Below, piece after piece: positions 16,019 through 24,790 of a stretch of 64,000 nucleotides of DNA. Made by a program: the position numbers and the translations under genes. Within the stretch, counting starts at the first letter, position 1; every line of letters starts with the position of its first letter. The notes under the pieces were generated by a model, which had not been told where the DNA came from, did not search any database, and worked only from the letters and a program-made list of their open reading frames with translations. Source of the stretch: Bacteroidota bacterium (lineage in GTDB: Bacteria; Bacteroidota; Ignavibacteria; Kapaibacteriales; Kapaibacteriaceae); NCBI GenBank assembly GCA_018266735.1, contig JAFDZT010000004.1:654094-718093 (forward strand), in the 5' to 3' direction.

Positions 16019-19000
16019 ATGCGCACATCCTCTCTCCTCTTCGCTCTTTTCCTTGCCGCCCTCATCGACCATAGCGGCGGGCCACTTCATGCACAGTCGA
16101 TGCGAACACCATCGACGCAGGAACTCGACCATGCACTGCGTGCACAGAAGTTCCGCTGCATCGGTCCGTATCGTGGTGGTCGTTCGCTAGCCGTTGCCGG
16201 ACATCCCGATCTTCCGCACACCTACTACTTTGGCGCAACCGGTGGTGGTGTGTGGAAGAGCGAGGACGATGGTGATTCATGGCGCAGCGTGAGCGACAGT
16301 ACCTTTACATCGTCATCCATTGGCGCCATCACCATTGCGCCGTCCGATCCCAACGTCGTCTACGTGGGCACGGGCGAGACGGACATACGCGGCAACATCT
16401 CTCCCGGCGACGGAATGTATCGCACCACAGATGGTGGTGCCACATGGAACTCGCTCGGACTCAAGAACGCTCGCATGATCGCCGACATCGTCGTGCATCC
16501 CACGGATGCCGACGTGGTGCTTGTCAGCTCGATGGGACACGTCTTCGGTCCGAACCCCGAGCGTGGCATCTTCAAGAGCACGGACGGTGGAAAGTCGTGG
16601 AAGAAGGTCCTGTTCCGCAACGACTCCACCGGTGGCATGACGTTGAAGATGGACCCGCACAATCCGCGCATCCTCTATGCATCACTCTGGCAGGCCTATC
16701 GCAATGCACACAGCATGAGCAGTGGTGGTGCAGGCAGCGGACTGTTCAAGAGCACCGATGGTGGTGATACGTGGAAGGAGATCACGAAGAATCCCGGACT
16801 GCCCACCGGCATTCTTGGCAAGATCTGCGTCGACGTATCCCGCGCCCAACGCGGACTCGTCTTCGCCATGGTCGAGAACGAGAATGGCGGTCTCTTCAAA
16901 AGCAACGATGCAGGGGCAACGTGGACGCGGATGAGCACACAGGCCGACATTCGCACACGTCCCTGGTACTTCTCGCATGTCTACGCCGATCCCTTCGATG
17001 CCTCCATCGTCTACGTGCTGAACGTGGGCATGTACAAAAGCGTCGACGGCGGCGCATCCTTCAGTGGCATGGGCACGAAGCATGGCGATCATCACGACAT
17101 GTGGATCGACCCGAAGAACAACCAGCGCATGATGGTGGCCGATGATGGTGGCGCCGTGGTAAGTGTGGATGGTGGCAGACATTGGACGGAGCAAGACCTT
17201 GCCACCTCGCAGTTCTATCACGTGAGCGTCGACGATCACTTCCCCTACCGTCTCTATGGTGCGCAACAAGACAACAGCACCGTGTCCATTCCGCATCGTG
17301 CCATCGGCGATTGGTCCATCGATCGTTCACGATGGTACTCAGTTGCCGGGTTTGAGAGTGGCTATGTGATCCCGCATCACACCGATGCCAACGTCACCCT
17401 TGGCGGCAACTACTCCGGCTACTTGAGTCGGTACGACCGCAGCAAGGATCAGAACCAGGACATCAGCGTCTATCCCAACAATCCCATCGGCGAGGGATCG
17501 AAGGACCGCGGAGAGCGCTTCCAATGGACGTTCCCCATTCTCTTCTCGAAGCACGACAAGGCGCTCTATACCACATCGCAGCATGTGTGGCGAAGCACGA
17601 ACGAGGGCATGAGCTGGACGAAGATCTCGCCGGACCTTACCACGAACGACACCACGAAGCAGATGGCATCGGGTGGACCGATCACGAAGGACAACACCGG
17701 TGTGGAAGTGTACTGCACCATCTTCACATTGGCAGAGTCGCCCGTGAAGCAAGGTGTGTTCTGGGCCGGCAGCGATGACGGGCTCATTCACGTGAGCACC
17801 GACAACGCAGCCACGTGGAAGAACGTCACGCCCAGCGGCCTTCCCGCCTTCTCGCTTGTGAGCATGATCGAGGCATCGCCGTATGATGCGGGCACGGCCT
17901 ATGCGGCCGTCAATCGTTACAAGCTCGACGATCAGGACGTCTACATCTATAAGACCACGAACTACGGAGCGTCGTGGACGAAGATCACGTCGGGCATTCC
18001 ATCGGGTTCCTTCGCCCGCGTTGTGCGTGAAGATCCTGTGCGCAAGGACCTCTTATATTGCGGCACGGAGCGCGGACTCTACGTCTCCTTTGATGGCGGC
18101 ACGTCGTGGTCGCGCTTCTTGCGCAACCTCCCGCTCACGCCCATTCACGATCTCGTCGTCCACGGTCGCGAGCACGATCTTGTGCTTGCCACACATGGTC
18201 GGTCGTTCTGGATCTTCGACGATCTCACCACACTCCGTCAACTCACACCAAGCGTTCTTGCAACGCCCTTCCACGTCTTCACCCCACGTCATGCCTATCG
18301 TGTCGACGGTGGTTCGTGGTACGCACCAACGATGGACGTCGGCGAGAACGCACCCAATGGTGTGATGCTGCGGTATTGGCTTGCCGACACCACGTCGAAG
18401 GAACTCACGATCACCATTCGCACGCAAAGCGGCGATTCGGTGATCGCGTTCTCGAACAAGAAGGATCGTAAGGGAGAAGAGTTCAAGAACGACCGCAAGT
18501 TCTATCGCGACTCGCTCTTCCGTCCAAGCAGTGAGGCGCTCACGGTGTTCCGCGGACAGAATCAATTCCAGTGGAACATGCGGTGGCCCGATGCCGAAGA
18601 GCTCGAAGGCGTGATGTGGGGCGCCGGCACAACAGGTCCACGCGTTGCTCCGGGAACCTACACGGCCACCTTTACACTTGGCGCCGACACGCAACGCGTC
18701 TCGTTCGAGATCAAGAAGGACCCACGACTTGATGTTGCCGATGCCGACCTCGTTGCACAAGAACGTTTCTTGCGCGACGTCACGCGCACACTGTCCGACG
18801 TGCACAAGGCCATCAAGCGCATGCGCGATGTGCGTGCACAAGTGAATGCGGCTGTTGGTCGCACGTCGCACCTCGACTCGTCGAAGACCAAGGAGATCGC
18901 GGCACTCAGCAAGACCATCAACGACACGCTGCAGCACATCGAAGACAGCATGGTGCAGACCAAGGCCAAGGCAGGTCAGGACCTCTTGAACTATCCTGTG

Positions 19001-19216
19001 AAGCTCAACAACAAGATCGCCTCGCTCAGCGAGGTGGCCTCGTCGGCCGACACACGTCCAACGCAGCAAACGCTCGATCTCTATGCAGAGCTTGCATCGC
19101 AGGCGGCAGCGAAGATCGCAGCGATCAAGAGCATTGAATCCGATCACGTCCGTCGGTTCAACGAACAAATCTCTGCACTCTCCCTCCCGGCCGTCTTGCC
19201 CGAGAAGAAGAAGTGA
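16019..19216 (+). CDS. sortilin/VPS10-type Asp-box propeller protein (annotated glycosyl hydrolase family)
   Basis: 1065 residues: signal peptide ending near HAQ, then two large propellers with about eleven Asp-box (BNR) motifs, for example TTDGGATW, STDGGKSW, STDGGDTW, SVDGGAS and SFDGGTSW. The C-terminal third has an immunoglobulin-like segment (TYTATFTLGADTQRVSFEIKKDPR, about 880-905) and a helical tail ending PEKKK. Members are usually named glycosyl hydrolases, but activity is unproven and no catalytic set is visible. Unlike the previous gene it has no sorting domain, so it may stay periplasmic. ATG 16019 follows the propeller stop by 18 bases. The stop overlaps the next start (GTGA). 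Confidence 0.85.
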   Translation: MRTSSLLFALFLAALIDHSGGPLHAQSMRTPSTQELDHALRAQKFRCIGPYRGGRSLAVAGHPDLPHTYYFGATGGGVWKSEDDGDSWRSVSDSTFTSSSIGAITIAPSDPNVVYVGTGETDIRGNISPGDGMYRTTDGGATWNSLGLKNARMIADIVVHPTDADVVLVSSMGHVFGPNPERGIFKSTDGGKSWKKVLFRNDSTGGMTLKMDPHNPRILYASLWQAYRNAHSMSSGGAGSGLFKSTDGGDTWKEITKNPGLPTGILGKICVDVSRAQRGLVFAMVENENGGLFKSNDAGATWTRMSTQADIRTRPWYFSHVYADPFDASIVYVLNVGMYKSVDGGASFSGMGTKHGDHHDMWIDPKNNQRMMVADDGGAVVSVDGGRHWTEQDLATSQFYHVSVDDHFPYRLYGAQQDNSTVSIPHRAIGDWSIDRSRWYSVAGFESGYVIPHHTDANVTLGGNYSGYLSRYDRSKDQNQDISVYPNNPIGEGSKDRGERFQWTFPILFSKHDKALYTTSQHVWRSTNEGMSWTKISPDLTTNDTTKQMASGGPITKDNTGVEVYCTIFTLAESPVKQGVFWAGSDDGLIHVSTDNAATWKNVTPSGLPAFSLVSMIEASPYDAGTAYAAVNRYKLDDQDVYIYKTTNYGASWTKITSGIPSGSFARVVREDPVRKDLLYCGTERGLYVSFDGGTSWSRFLRNLPLTPIHDLVVHGREHDLVLATHGRSFWIFDDLTTLRQLTPSVLATPFHVFTPRHAYRVDGGSWYAPTMDVGENAPNGVMLRYWLADTTSKELTITIRTQSGDSVIAFSNKKDRKGEEFKNDRKFYRDSLFRPSSEALTVFRGQNQFQWNMRWPDAEELEGVMWGAGTTGPRVAPGTYTATFTLGADTQRVSFEIKKDPRLDVADADLVAQERFLRDVTRTLSDVHKAIKRMRDVRAQVNAAVGRTSHLDSSKTKEIAALSKTINDTLQHIEDSMVQTKAKAGQDLLNYPVKLNNKIASLSEVASSADTRPTQQTLDLYAELASQAAAKIAAIKSIESDHVRRFNEQISALSLPAVLPEKKK

Positions 19217-19821
19217 CGGCCTTCCCGTCAATGCGGCTTTTGTGGCTCCTTGCCGCCTTTCCGCTATGCATCATCGGCTACGCGGCCATCGACCTACCGA
19301 TGGCCGAGTGGCTGCATGCGAACGTGAACGGCAACGTGCACGTGGTGGCCGCATGGCTCGAAGAGATCGGTCGCGGACACTGGTGGCTCGTCCCCTCCCT
19401 CCTCGGCACCATCGTCTTCTGGAAGCGCAACCGTCCACTTGCCATTGCCTGTGCCGTCGTCTTCCTCAGCATTGCCTTGAGCGGCCTTGCGGCCAACCTT
19501 CTCAAGATCATCATCTGTCGTGCGCGTCCCGTGCTCTGGTTCGACGAACATCTTTACGGCTTCCGCCTCTTCGCCTTTGAAACAGACTACGTGTGGAACT
19601 CCTTCCCGAGCGGACATGCCACCACCGGCGCCGCTCTTGCCGTCACCGGCAGGGCGGTATGGCGGAAGGGTGCGTGGCTCTTCACACTTGTCGGCATCTC
19701 CATCGCCATCGCCCGCATCGTCATCACGGCCCACTACTTCTCCGACGTCGTCATTGGTGCCGCGCTCGGAGTGTTGTTTGCGTGGGTAGCGCAGAGGATA
19801 ATGGGGAGGATGAATACATGA
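19213..19821 (+). CDS. PAP2-family membrane phosphatase
   Basis: 202 residues with about six hydrophobic helices and the three PAP2 motifs: KIIICRARP (KX6RP), SFPSGHATTG (PSGH) and ARIVITAHYFSD (SRX5HX3D with Ala in place of Ser). Such enzymes dephosphorylate lipid phosphates, including undecaprenyl pyrophosphate. It starts at GTG 19213, overlapping the stop of the previous gene by three bases, so it is translationally coupled. Substrate not determined. Confidence 0.9.
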   Translation: MTAFPSMRLLWLLAAFPLCIIGYAAIDLPMAEWLHANVNGNVHVVAAWLEEIGRGHWWLVPSLLGTIVFWKRNRPLAIACAVVFLSIALSGLAANLLKIIICRARPVLWFDEHLYGFRLFAFETDYVWNSFPSGHATTGAALAVTGRAVWRKGAWLFTLVGISIAIARIVITAHYFSDVVIGAALGVLFAWVAQRIMGRMNT

Positions 19822-19837
19822 TCAACGGGAATACAGA

Positions 19838-20602
19838 ATGAGTGCGTTGCGGTCGATCGCTCTGCTGTTTTCGTTCCTCAGCACCATACCTGTTGCAAGC
19901 GCTCTTGTCCTGACGACGGAGACCGTGATCATGCCACAAGGCGAGGTGGACAAACTCTTCACAGATAGTCTTACCAAGGCCATTGGTATAAATCATCCCA
20001 TTCGGAGGGTGTACAGATCAACAGACAGAACAGGAGTGCTCTACACCGTACTTGCGGAAAGCATCGACTCTATTACCATTGATGATGGACAGGATACGAT
20101 CCACCGAAATATTCAAGCAGTGATGTGTCGTTTCGACTCGACCAAGACGCGCATTGTGTGGTCGATGAAAGATCACACAAGAGTTCGCGCAGAATACGAT
20201 GCGAAGGGCCGGATCTATTACGAGGAAGAGACCTCGATCTACTTTTGGACGAGATACTGCAGCCTCGACGATGTTGATAACGACGGCAAAGTAGATCTCA
20301 TCATCGTCTATGGTGGAAATCGGACAAATGGCATTGGTGATGCCCGGGTGGTCATCACTTTGTACCATCGAGGGAAGCGCTATTCCATTCGTCATCAGAA
20401 TGGCTCCATGGATTCTGAACGACACTCCCAGGTTGACAAGCGGATCTATAGCCTTGCACCTTCGCTCCGTAACGCGATCACCTCGGTAATGAAGCGCATG
20501 GAAGTCGACCGCACATGCATTTTTCCAGTTGGTTGGGAGAGTGCGTTTCGGCGTGGCACACTGTTGATCCACCAGCCCCACCAACCCTGGAATACTGACT
20601 AA
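19838..20602 (+). CDS. secreted protein resembling the M949_RS01915 family
   Basis: 254 residues with a signal peptide (LLFSFLSTIPVASA) and one acidic calcium-loop-like repeat, DVDNDGKVDLIIVYGG near 146-161, followed by YSIRHQNGSMDSERHSQVDKRIYSL. The arrangement recalls a Bacteroidota family named after a Riemerella surface-polysaccharide protein, but the match is from memory. No enzymatic motif. It opens a run of small same-strand genes up to 27016 and follows the PAP2 gene by 16 bases. Confidence 0.65.
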   Translation: MSALRSIALLFSFLSTIPVASALVLTTETVIMPQGEVDKLFTDSLTKAIGINHPIRRVYRSTDRTGVLYTVLAESIDSITIDDGQDTIHRNIQAVMCRFDSTKTRIVWSMKDHTRVRAEYDAKGRIYYEEETSIYFWTRYCSLDDVDNDGKVDLIIVYGGNRTNGIGDARVVITLYHRGKRYSIRHQNGSMDSERHSQVDKRIYSLAPSLRNAITSVMKRMEVDRTCIFPVGWESAFRRGTLLIHQPHQPWNTD

Positions 20603-20625
20603 CGAGCCAATCAGAACATACCTGC

Positions 20626-20762
20626 ATGCCCGACTTCGTGACCATCGCCACGTATGACGACTACGTCATCGCCAACCTCGAACTCCACTGTTGCAAGCCA
20701 ATGAGGTTCATTCAAAGCGATCGTATCGTTGCTACTTCTGCGCTCATCGCTGGAAGGAATAG
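20626..20762 (+). pseudogene. decayed DUF2007/zinc-ribbon gene (internal deletion)
   Basis: The start MPDFVTIATYDDYVIANLELH matches the first residues of the intact gene at 22377 (MPDLVTIASYNDVISATFDQH). The end, in another frame, reads YRCYFCAHRWKE and stops at 20762, matching the intact C-terminus QCFYCSHRWKA. Roughly 90 central codons are gone and the frame is broken. It precedes a paralogue of the gene that lies two genes after the intact copy, so this is the remnant of a duplicated module. Confidence 0.85.
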
Positions 20763-20797
20763 CGCATATGTTTCGCGCAGCTCGTAAGTTACCTGTG

Positions 20798-21562
20798 ATG
20801 AAGACCCTCCTCACGATCGTACTGGCACTGATGTGCGGATCAACGGCCGCGCACTCACTGTGTTCGGGCGGAGGATTAAGAGTCTTTCCACATGGATCGA
20901 CCATCGGATCCCATCCGATCTTTGTGCTTGAAGGGTATGCGAAAAGTCAGAAAGTGATCACAGGTCTCAACAAAGCGTACTCGATTTACTTGAACAGTGG
21001 CAAGAGCAAAGTCCGATTGATGGTGAGGAACGTGTACATCGGGCAGTACCGATTGACGCAGGCACTGTTGTATCCGGAAGCGGAGTTGGAAGTCGGCCAG
21101 CAATACACATTACAGATCGACAGCCTACCTCATGGTGAACATTTGACTAGATACAACCATGCGAAGGATGAGTATGGGCCGGTCACCTACAACGTCGTGG
21201 CAGCGAACGACGATCAGAGTCCGATTCTTTCTTCCCGGCCGGAGGAGGTGGGGAAGACACTTGAGAATCCTGGCTGCGGTCCAGTGTCGAGCGTAGCATT
21301 CAGCAACCCTGCCATTGACGAGTCCGAGGTCATCGTGATGACAACGGTAAAGAATCTCAGCTCTGGGAAGGAGACGACATATCTCATCTTACCCGACAGC
21401 AATAAGATCCGCGTGGGTCATGGCATGTGTTCCGGTGCGTTCACCTTTGACGATACCCTTGAATACGAAGTAGAGTTCACGTTCATGGATGCGGCAGGGA
21501 ACATCACACCGTGGTCAGGCGAACGCATTCGATTTACGAAGCCGACGAAGGAAACCGAGTAG
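20798..21562 (+). CDS. secreted protein, paralogue A of an unrecognised family
   Basis: 254 residues with signal peptide (LLTIVLALMCGSTAAHS) and a mature part with paired cysteines. No family recognised. It aligns along its whole length with the protein at 23424-24206: FVLEGYAKSQKVITGLNKAY against FVLEGFARSQQVVAGLNKIY, and FMDAAGNITPWSGERI against FMDSAGNVTPWTGARI. Start ATG 20798 fits the signal peptide; ATG 20768 is also in frame. The fold may be beta-sandwich-like from the strand pattern (weak inference). Confidence 0.75.
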   Translation: MKTLLTIVLALMCGSTAAHSLCSGGGLRVFPHGSTIGSHPIFVLEGYAKSQKVITGLNKAYSIYLNSGKSKVRLMVRNVYIGQYRLTQALLYPEAELEVGQQYTLQIDSLPHGEHLTRYNHAKDEYGPVTYNVVAANDDQSPILSSRPEEVGKTLENPGCGPVSSVAFSNPAIDESEVIVMTTVKNLSSGKETTYLILPDSNKIRVGHGMCSGAFTFDDTLEYEVEFTFMDAAGNITPWSGERIRFTKPTKETE

Positions 21563-21601
21563 AAGGGTGGCAAGGCAGCGCCCTATCATCATCACGATCA
21601 T

Positions 21602-22027
21602 ATGAACATACAATCCAAGATCGACGAATACATCGACAGCCTTCCTGCCGCAAAGGGCGCTGAGGTTCGCGAGCTGCATGGCACCATCGTGGCAGGATCG
21701 CCAGACTGTCCGTTGCAGTTCTCCGACGGAAGGGATGACACAGACAAGGTCGTTTCGAATCCGACCATTGGATATGGCTCACATACGCTCACGTATGCGA
21801 ATGGCACATCGCGGACATCGTTTCGCATTGGCGTGAGTGCGAACACCACCGGCATCTCCGTGTACATTCTCGGTTTGAAGGACAAGTCCTTCTTGGCCGA
21901 CACGTATGGAGGTAGCATCGGCAAGGCGACCGTGACCGGATACTGCATCAAGTTCCGATCGCTCAAGAACATCAACATGTCGGTGCTGGAACAGGCGATC
22001 CGGTACGGCTTTTCACTCACGAACTGA
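21602..22027 (+). CDS. DUF1801-family protein
   Basis: 141 residues of the DUF1801 (YdhG-like) fold. It begins with a helix typical of the family (KIDEYIDSLPAAKGAEVRELH), then IGYGSHTLTY and VYILGLKDKSF, and ends with the family's KFRSLKNINMSVLEQAIRYG segment. Cytoplasmic, function unknown. It lies 13 bases before an MmcQ/YjbR gene; the two families share a small alpha/beta layout and are often neighbours. Confidence 0.8.
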   Translation: MNIQSKIDEYIDSLPAAKGAEVRELHGTIVAGSPDCPLQFSDGRDDTDKVVSNPTIGYGSHTLTYANGTSRTSFRIGVSANTTGISVYILGLKDKSFLADTYGGSIGKATVTGYCIKFRSLKNINMSVLEQAIRYGFSLTN

Positions 22028-22040
22028 AGCAGGAATCCTG

Positions 22041-22364
22041 ATGATCAGCGAAAGCACATTGTTCACAGTTGCGCATTCGTTTCCCAACGTCACGGAAGAG
22101 CCGCACTTCGACAAGACGTCGTTTCGCGTGAAGAAGAAGATCTTCGCCACGTATGACGCGAAGGCGAACACGGCATGCGTCAAGCTGAACGCCATCGATC
22201 AAGATGTGTTCGTTTCGACCAACCGCTCCAGTATCTATCCGGCAACCGGGAAGTGGGGAGCGCAAGGGTGGACGATGATCGAACTGAAGACCGTTCATAG
22301 TGACGTCCTCACGGATGCTCTCACCACAGCGTATCACACCGTGGCACATCCATCCAAACCCTAG
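22041..22364 (+). CDS. MmcQ/YjbR-family protein
   Basis: 107 residues of the MmcQ/YjbR (DUF419) fold: FPNVTEEPHFDKTSFRVKKKIFATY, then VKLNAIDQD and KWGAQGWTMIEL, the family order. The family has a DNA-binding-like fold but no settled role. It sits between DUF1801 and DUF2007 genes in the same direction, probably one transcript. Confidence 0.82.
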   Translation: MISESTLFTVAHSFPNVTEEPHFDKTSFRVKKKIFATYDAKANTACVKLNAIDQDVFVSTNRSSIYPATGKWGAQGWTMIELKTVHSDVLTDALTTAYHTVAHPSKP

Positions 22365-22376
22365 GACCTCACTTCC

Positions 22377-22790
22377 ATGCCAGACCTTGTCACCATCGCA
22401 TCCTACAACGACGTCATATCGGCCACCTTCGATCAACACAAGCTGGAAGAGCATGGGATCGACAGCTACATCGCCGATGAGGTGACCATTGCCATGCAGT
22501 GGACGTTGATGAATGCCCTCGGCGGGATCAAGCTTCGTGTTTCCTCGGCCGATGCCGACGAGGCCATGCGGATCCTACGGGAGCGCACCGAGGAATCGGA
22601 CGTTGAGAAGACCATCGACGAGTCCACACCAGCGGTGACATGTCCATCGTGCGGCTCCAACAACACCGGCACCGAAACGCTGTCCAGACGCTTTGCGGGA
22701 TGGACATGGCTTCTCCTTGGATTTCCCTTGCTATGGCCATCCAAGAAGCAGCATCAATGTTTCTACTGCAGTCATCGTTGGAAGGCGTAG
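22377..22790 (+). CDS. DUF2007 protein with C-terminal zinc ribbon
   Basis: 137 residues. The N-terminal DUF2007 domain (about 1-75, putative signal-transducing fold) is followed by two CxxC pairs, CPSC at 86-89 and CFYC near 128-131, the second in CFYCSHRWKA at the end, forming a likely zinc ribbon. An internal hydrophobic stretch WTWLLLGFPLLWP may be a membrane hairpin. It is intact, whereas the copy at 20626 is decayed. Function unknown. Confidence 0.75.
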   Translation: MPDLVTIASYNDVISATFDQHKLEEHGIDSYIADEVTIAMQWTLMNALGGIKLRVSSADADEAMRILRERTEESDVEKTIDESTPAVTCPSCGSNNTGTETLSRRFAGWTWLLLGFPLLWPSKKQHQCFYCSHRWKA

Positions 22791-22791
22791 G

Positions 22792-23364
22792 ATGTCGCCT
22801 TTGATACCATCGTTCTTGCCCATAGCATTCGCTCTCATGTTTTTGGTCATGCCCATCCACAGCGATGCCGGTACTCACGACGTTGTTGTGCCAGATTCAA
22901 CCACGGCAGGTCGCAGGGAGAACGTCGAGCACAAAGTCAACGCACCACTAGGCAGTCTGTATGTGGAGATCGGAGGCGCAGGGATCGGTCTTGCTTCATT
23001 TCACGCAGAGGTCACGGCATATCGCTTCTCCCATGTTCGCGATGGACTCGGGTTCAACCACTCCATCCGTTTTTCGGCTGGATATTCGTTGGACAGATCA
23101 GGCTTCCTTTCTGCAGCGGCCACATACCTTGCATTGGAGTCGGACCATCACATCGAAGTTGGTGTAGGTGCAGCCTATCCGATGGTACCACGAGAAGGAA
23201 GTGATGCTCTTCCAAAGGCGTCGACCGTCGGCGTCCTCGTGTTCGGATATCGCTATGAGGTCATTCACAGCATACTGCTTCGTGCCACCATCTCACCTTG
23301 GGTTGATACTAGTACAGGCAATTGGACCATGTATGGCGGCGCTTCCTTTGGAGTGGCGTTCTGA
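22792..23364 (+). CDS. small outer-membrane beta-barrel-like protein
   Basis: 190 residues with signal peptide (LPIAFALMFLVMPIHSDA) followed by alternating amphipathic strands (SLYVEIGGAGIGLASFHAEV, SIRFSAGYSL, HIEVGVGAAYPM, TMYGGASFGVAF) and a terminal Phe, as in small barrels. No family recognised. It starts one base after the DUF2007 stop and is present only in the intact copy of the module. Its own stop overlaps a possible upstream start of the next gene (TGATG at 23362-23366). Confidence 0.65.
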   Translation: MSPLIPSFLPIAFALMFLVMPIHSDAGTHDVVVPDSTTAGRRENVEHKVNAPLGSLYVEIGGAGIGLASFHAEVTAYRFSHVRDGLGFNHSIRFSAGYSLDRSGFLSAAATYLALESDHHIEVGVGAAYPMVPREGSDALPKASTVGVLVFGYRYEVIHSILLRATISPWVDTSTGNWTMYGGASFGVAF

Positions 23365-23423
23365 TGTTCGATCGGATGCATGAAATCGTACATTGCACCA
23401 TGCCCCGCGAGCTACCATCCAGA

Positions 23424-24206
23424 ATGTCCATGCGATCGCTTCTTGCGTTCATGCTCATGTGCTTTTGTGGTTCTACCATACATGCCTTTGCATCGTGTAC
23501 AAGGCCTCCGCTCAGTGTGTTTCCGCATCATCGGAGTATCAGCAGTCGTCCGATGTTCGTGCTTGAGGGCTTCGCGCGAAGTCAACAGGTCGTTGCCGGA
23601 CTCAACAAGATCTATCCGGTGTATCTCGAAGGTGGCGGCGAACGAGTTCCGCTCAGAGTGACCGACATTGTCGTAGGTCGGCACGATCTCATGCAAGCGG
23701 TCCTCGTTCCTACAGCCGAGCTCGTTGTAGGGCGCGACTACGATCTTGTCATCGATGGCCTCCCCGATTCCGTGCGGCATCAGCAATCCGACAGCACGGA
23801 GCATACATGGATCACGGCAACCTACACTGTAATCGAAGGCCGCGACACGCTAAGTCCAACCATAACGGCACGACCGGTGGTCGTCGGAACATCAAATGAA
23901 CTCGCTGGTGGTAGTCCCTCCACTTGGGTGCGGTTCAGCAATACTTCACACGACGAATCCGAGATCATCGTGAAGACAACAGTGAAAAGCCTGCAGACCG
24001 GGAATGTGACCATCTACTATGTTGAACCGAGAGGCGCCACTATTTCTGTTGGTCGAGGCGGATGCGGGGCTGCCTTCACGTTCAGTGAGGGCAACGTTTA
24101 CGAAGTGGAGTTCATCTTCATGGACAGTGCAGGCAACGTCACGCCGTGGACTGGTGCGCGCATTGCGTTCAACGCGCCATTGGAGAACGCAGGTATTGAG
24201 AAATGA
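23424..24206 (+). CDS. secreted protein, paralogue B of an unrecognised family
   Basis: 260 residues with signal peptide (LLAFMLMCFCGSTIHAFA), full-length paralogue of the protein at 20798-21562. Cysteines near the mature N-terminus (ASCTRPP) and in GRGGCGAAF are shared positions. Start ATG 23424 fits the signal peptide; an ATG at 23364 overlapping the previous stop is possible and would add 20 residues. The stop overlaps the next start (ATGA), so it is in an operon with the DinB-like gene. Function unknown. Confidence 0.72.
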   Translation: MSMRSLLAFMLMCFCGSTIHAFASCTRPPLSVFPHHRSISSRPMFVLEGFARSQQVVAGLNKIYPVYLEGGGERVPLRVTDIVVGRHDLMQAVLVPTAELVVGRDYDLVIDGLPDSVRHQQSDSTEHTWITATYTVIEGRDTLSPTITARPVVVGTSNELAGGSPSTWVRFSNTSHDESEIIVKTTVKSLQTGNVTIYYVEPRGATISVGRGGCGAAFTFSEGNVYEVEFIFMDSAGNVTPWTGARIAFNAPLENAGIEK

Positions 24207-24790
24207 ACGGAGTCACAATGTCAAGCCCTTATCTCGAGAGCGCTCGAAAGCAGTTCGAGTATTACAAACTGCTCGGCGATAAAACGTTCTCTCAACTCGA
24301 GGACGAATCCTTGTTCCGGCAGTTCAATGAGGAGAGCAACAGTATCGCTACGATCGTGAAGCACCTTCATGGGAACATGATGTCGCGTTGGACCGATTTC
24401 CTCACCACTGATGGCGAAAAGGAATGGCGGGATCGCGAGGCAGAGTTTGACAACGATGTTGCAACACGACAAGAGCTATTGGAACTTTGGGAGGAAGGCT
24501 GGGCATGTCTGTTCTCTGCATTGGATGGCCTGACCGAAGCTGACGCAGAGCGAGTGATCTACATTCGGAATCAAGGGCATACGGTCGTAGAGGCCATCAA
24601 TCGGCAGCTCGCACACTACCCGTACCATGTTGGTCAGATCGTCTTTCTTGGGAAGATGCTCGCCAAGGATGGATGGACGTCACTGTCGATACCACGCGGG
24701 AACTCGGCATCGTTCAACTCTGAGCGGTTCTCACAGCCCAAGCGCAAAGCACACTTTACGGATGAGATCCTTCGGGAGCGAGACGCATGA
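24203..24790 (+). CDS. DinB-like DUF1572 protein
   Basis: 195 residues. A four-helix DinB-type fold is suggested by SNSIATIVKHLHGNMMSRW (His near 52-54), and by RQLAHYPYHVGQIVFLGKML near 135-153 with two His, giving the three-histidine metal site of the family. Such proteins bind a divalent metal; some are thiol transferases. It overlaps both neighbours by four bases (ATGA). Substrate unknown. Confidence 0.82.
   Translation: MNGVTMSSPYLESARKQFEYYKLLGDKTFSQLEDESLFRQFNEESNSIATIVKHLHGNMMSRWTDFLTTDGEKEWRDREAEFDNDVATRQELLELWEEGWACLFSALDGLTEADAERVIYIRNQGHTVVEAINRQLAHYPYHVGQIVFLGKMLAKDGWTSLSIPRGNSASFNSERFSQPKRKAHFTDEILRERDA

Noticed and set aside
18053-19231. 392-codon minus-strand frame opposite the Asp-box protein
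   Set aside because: Antisense shadow; the plus strand has eleven Asp-box motifs in frame.
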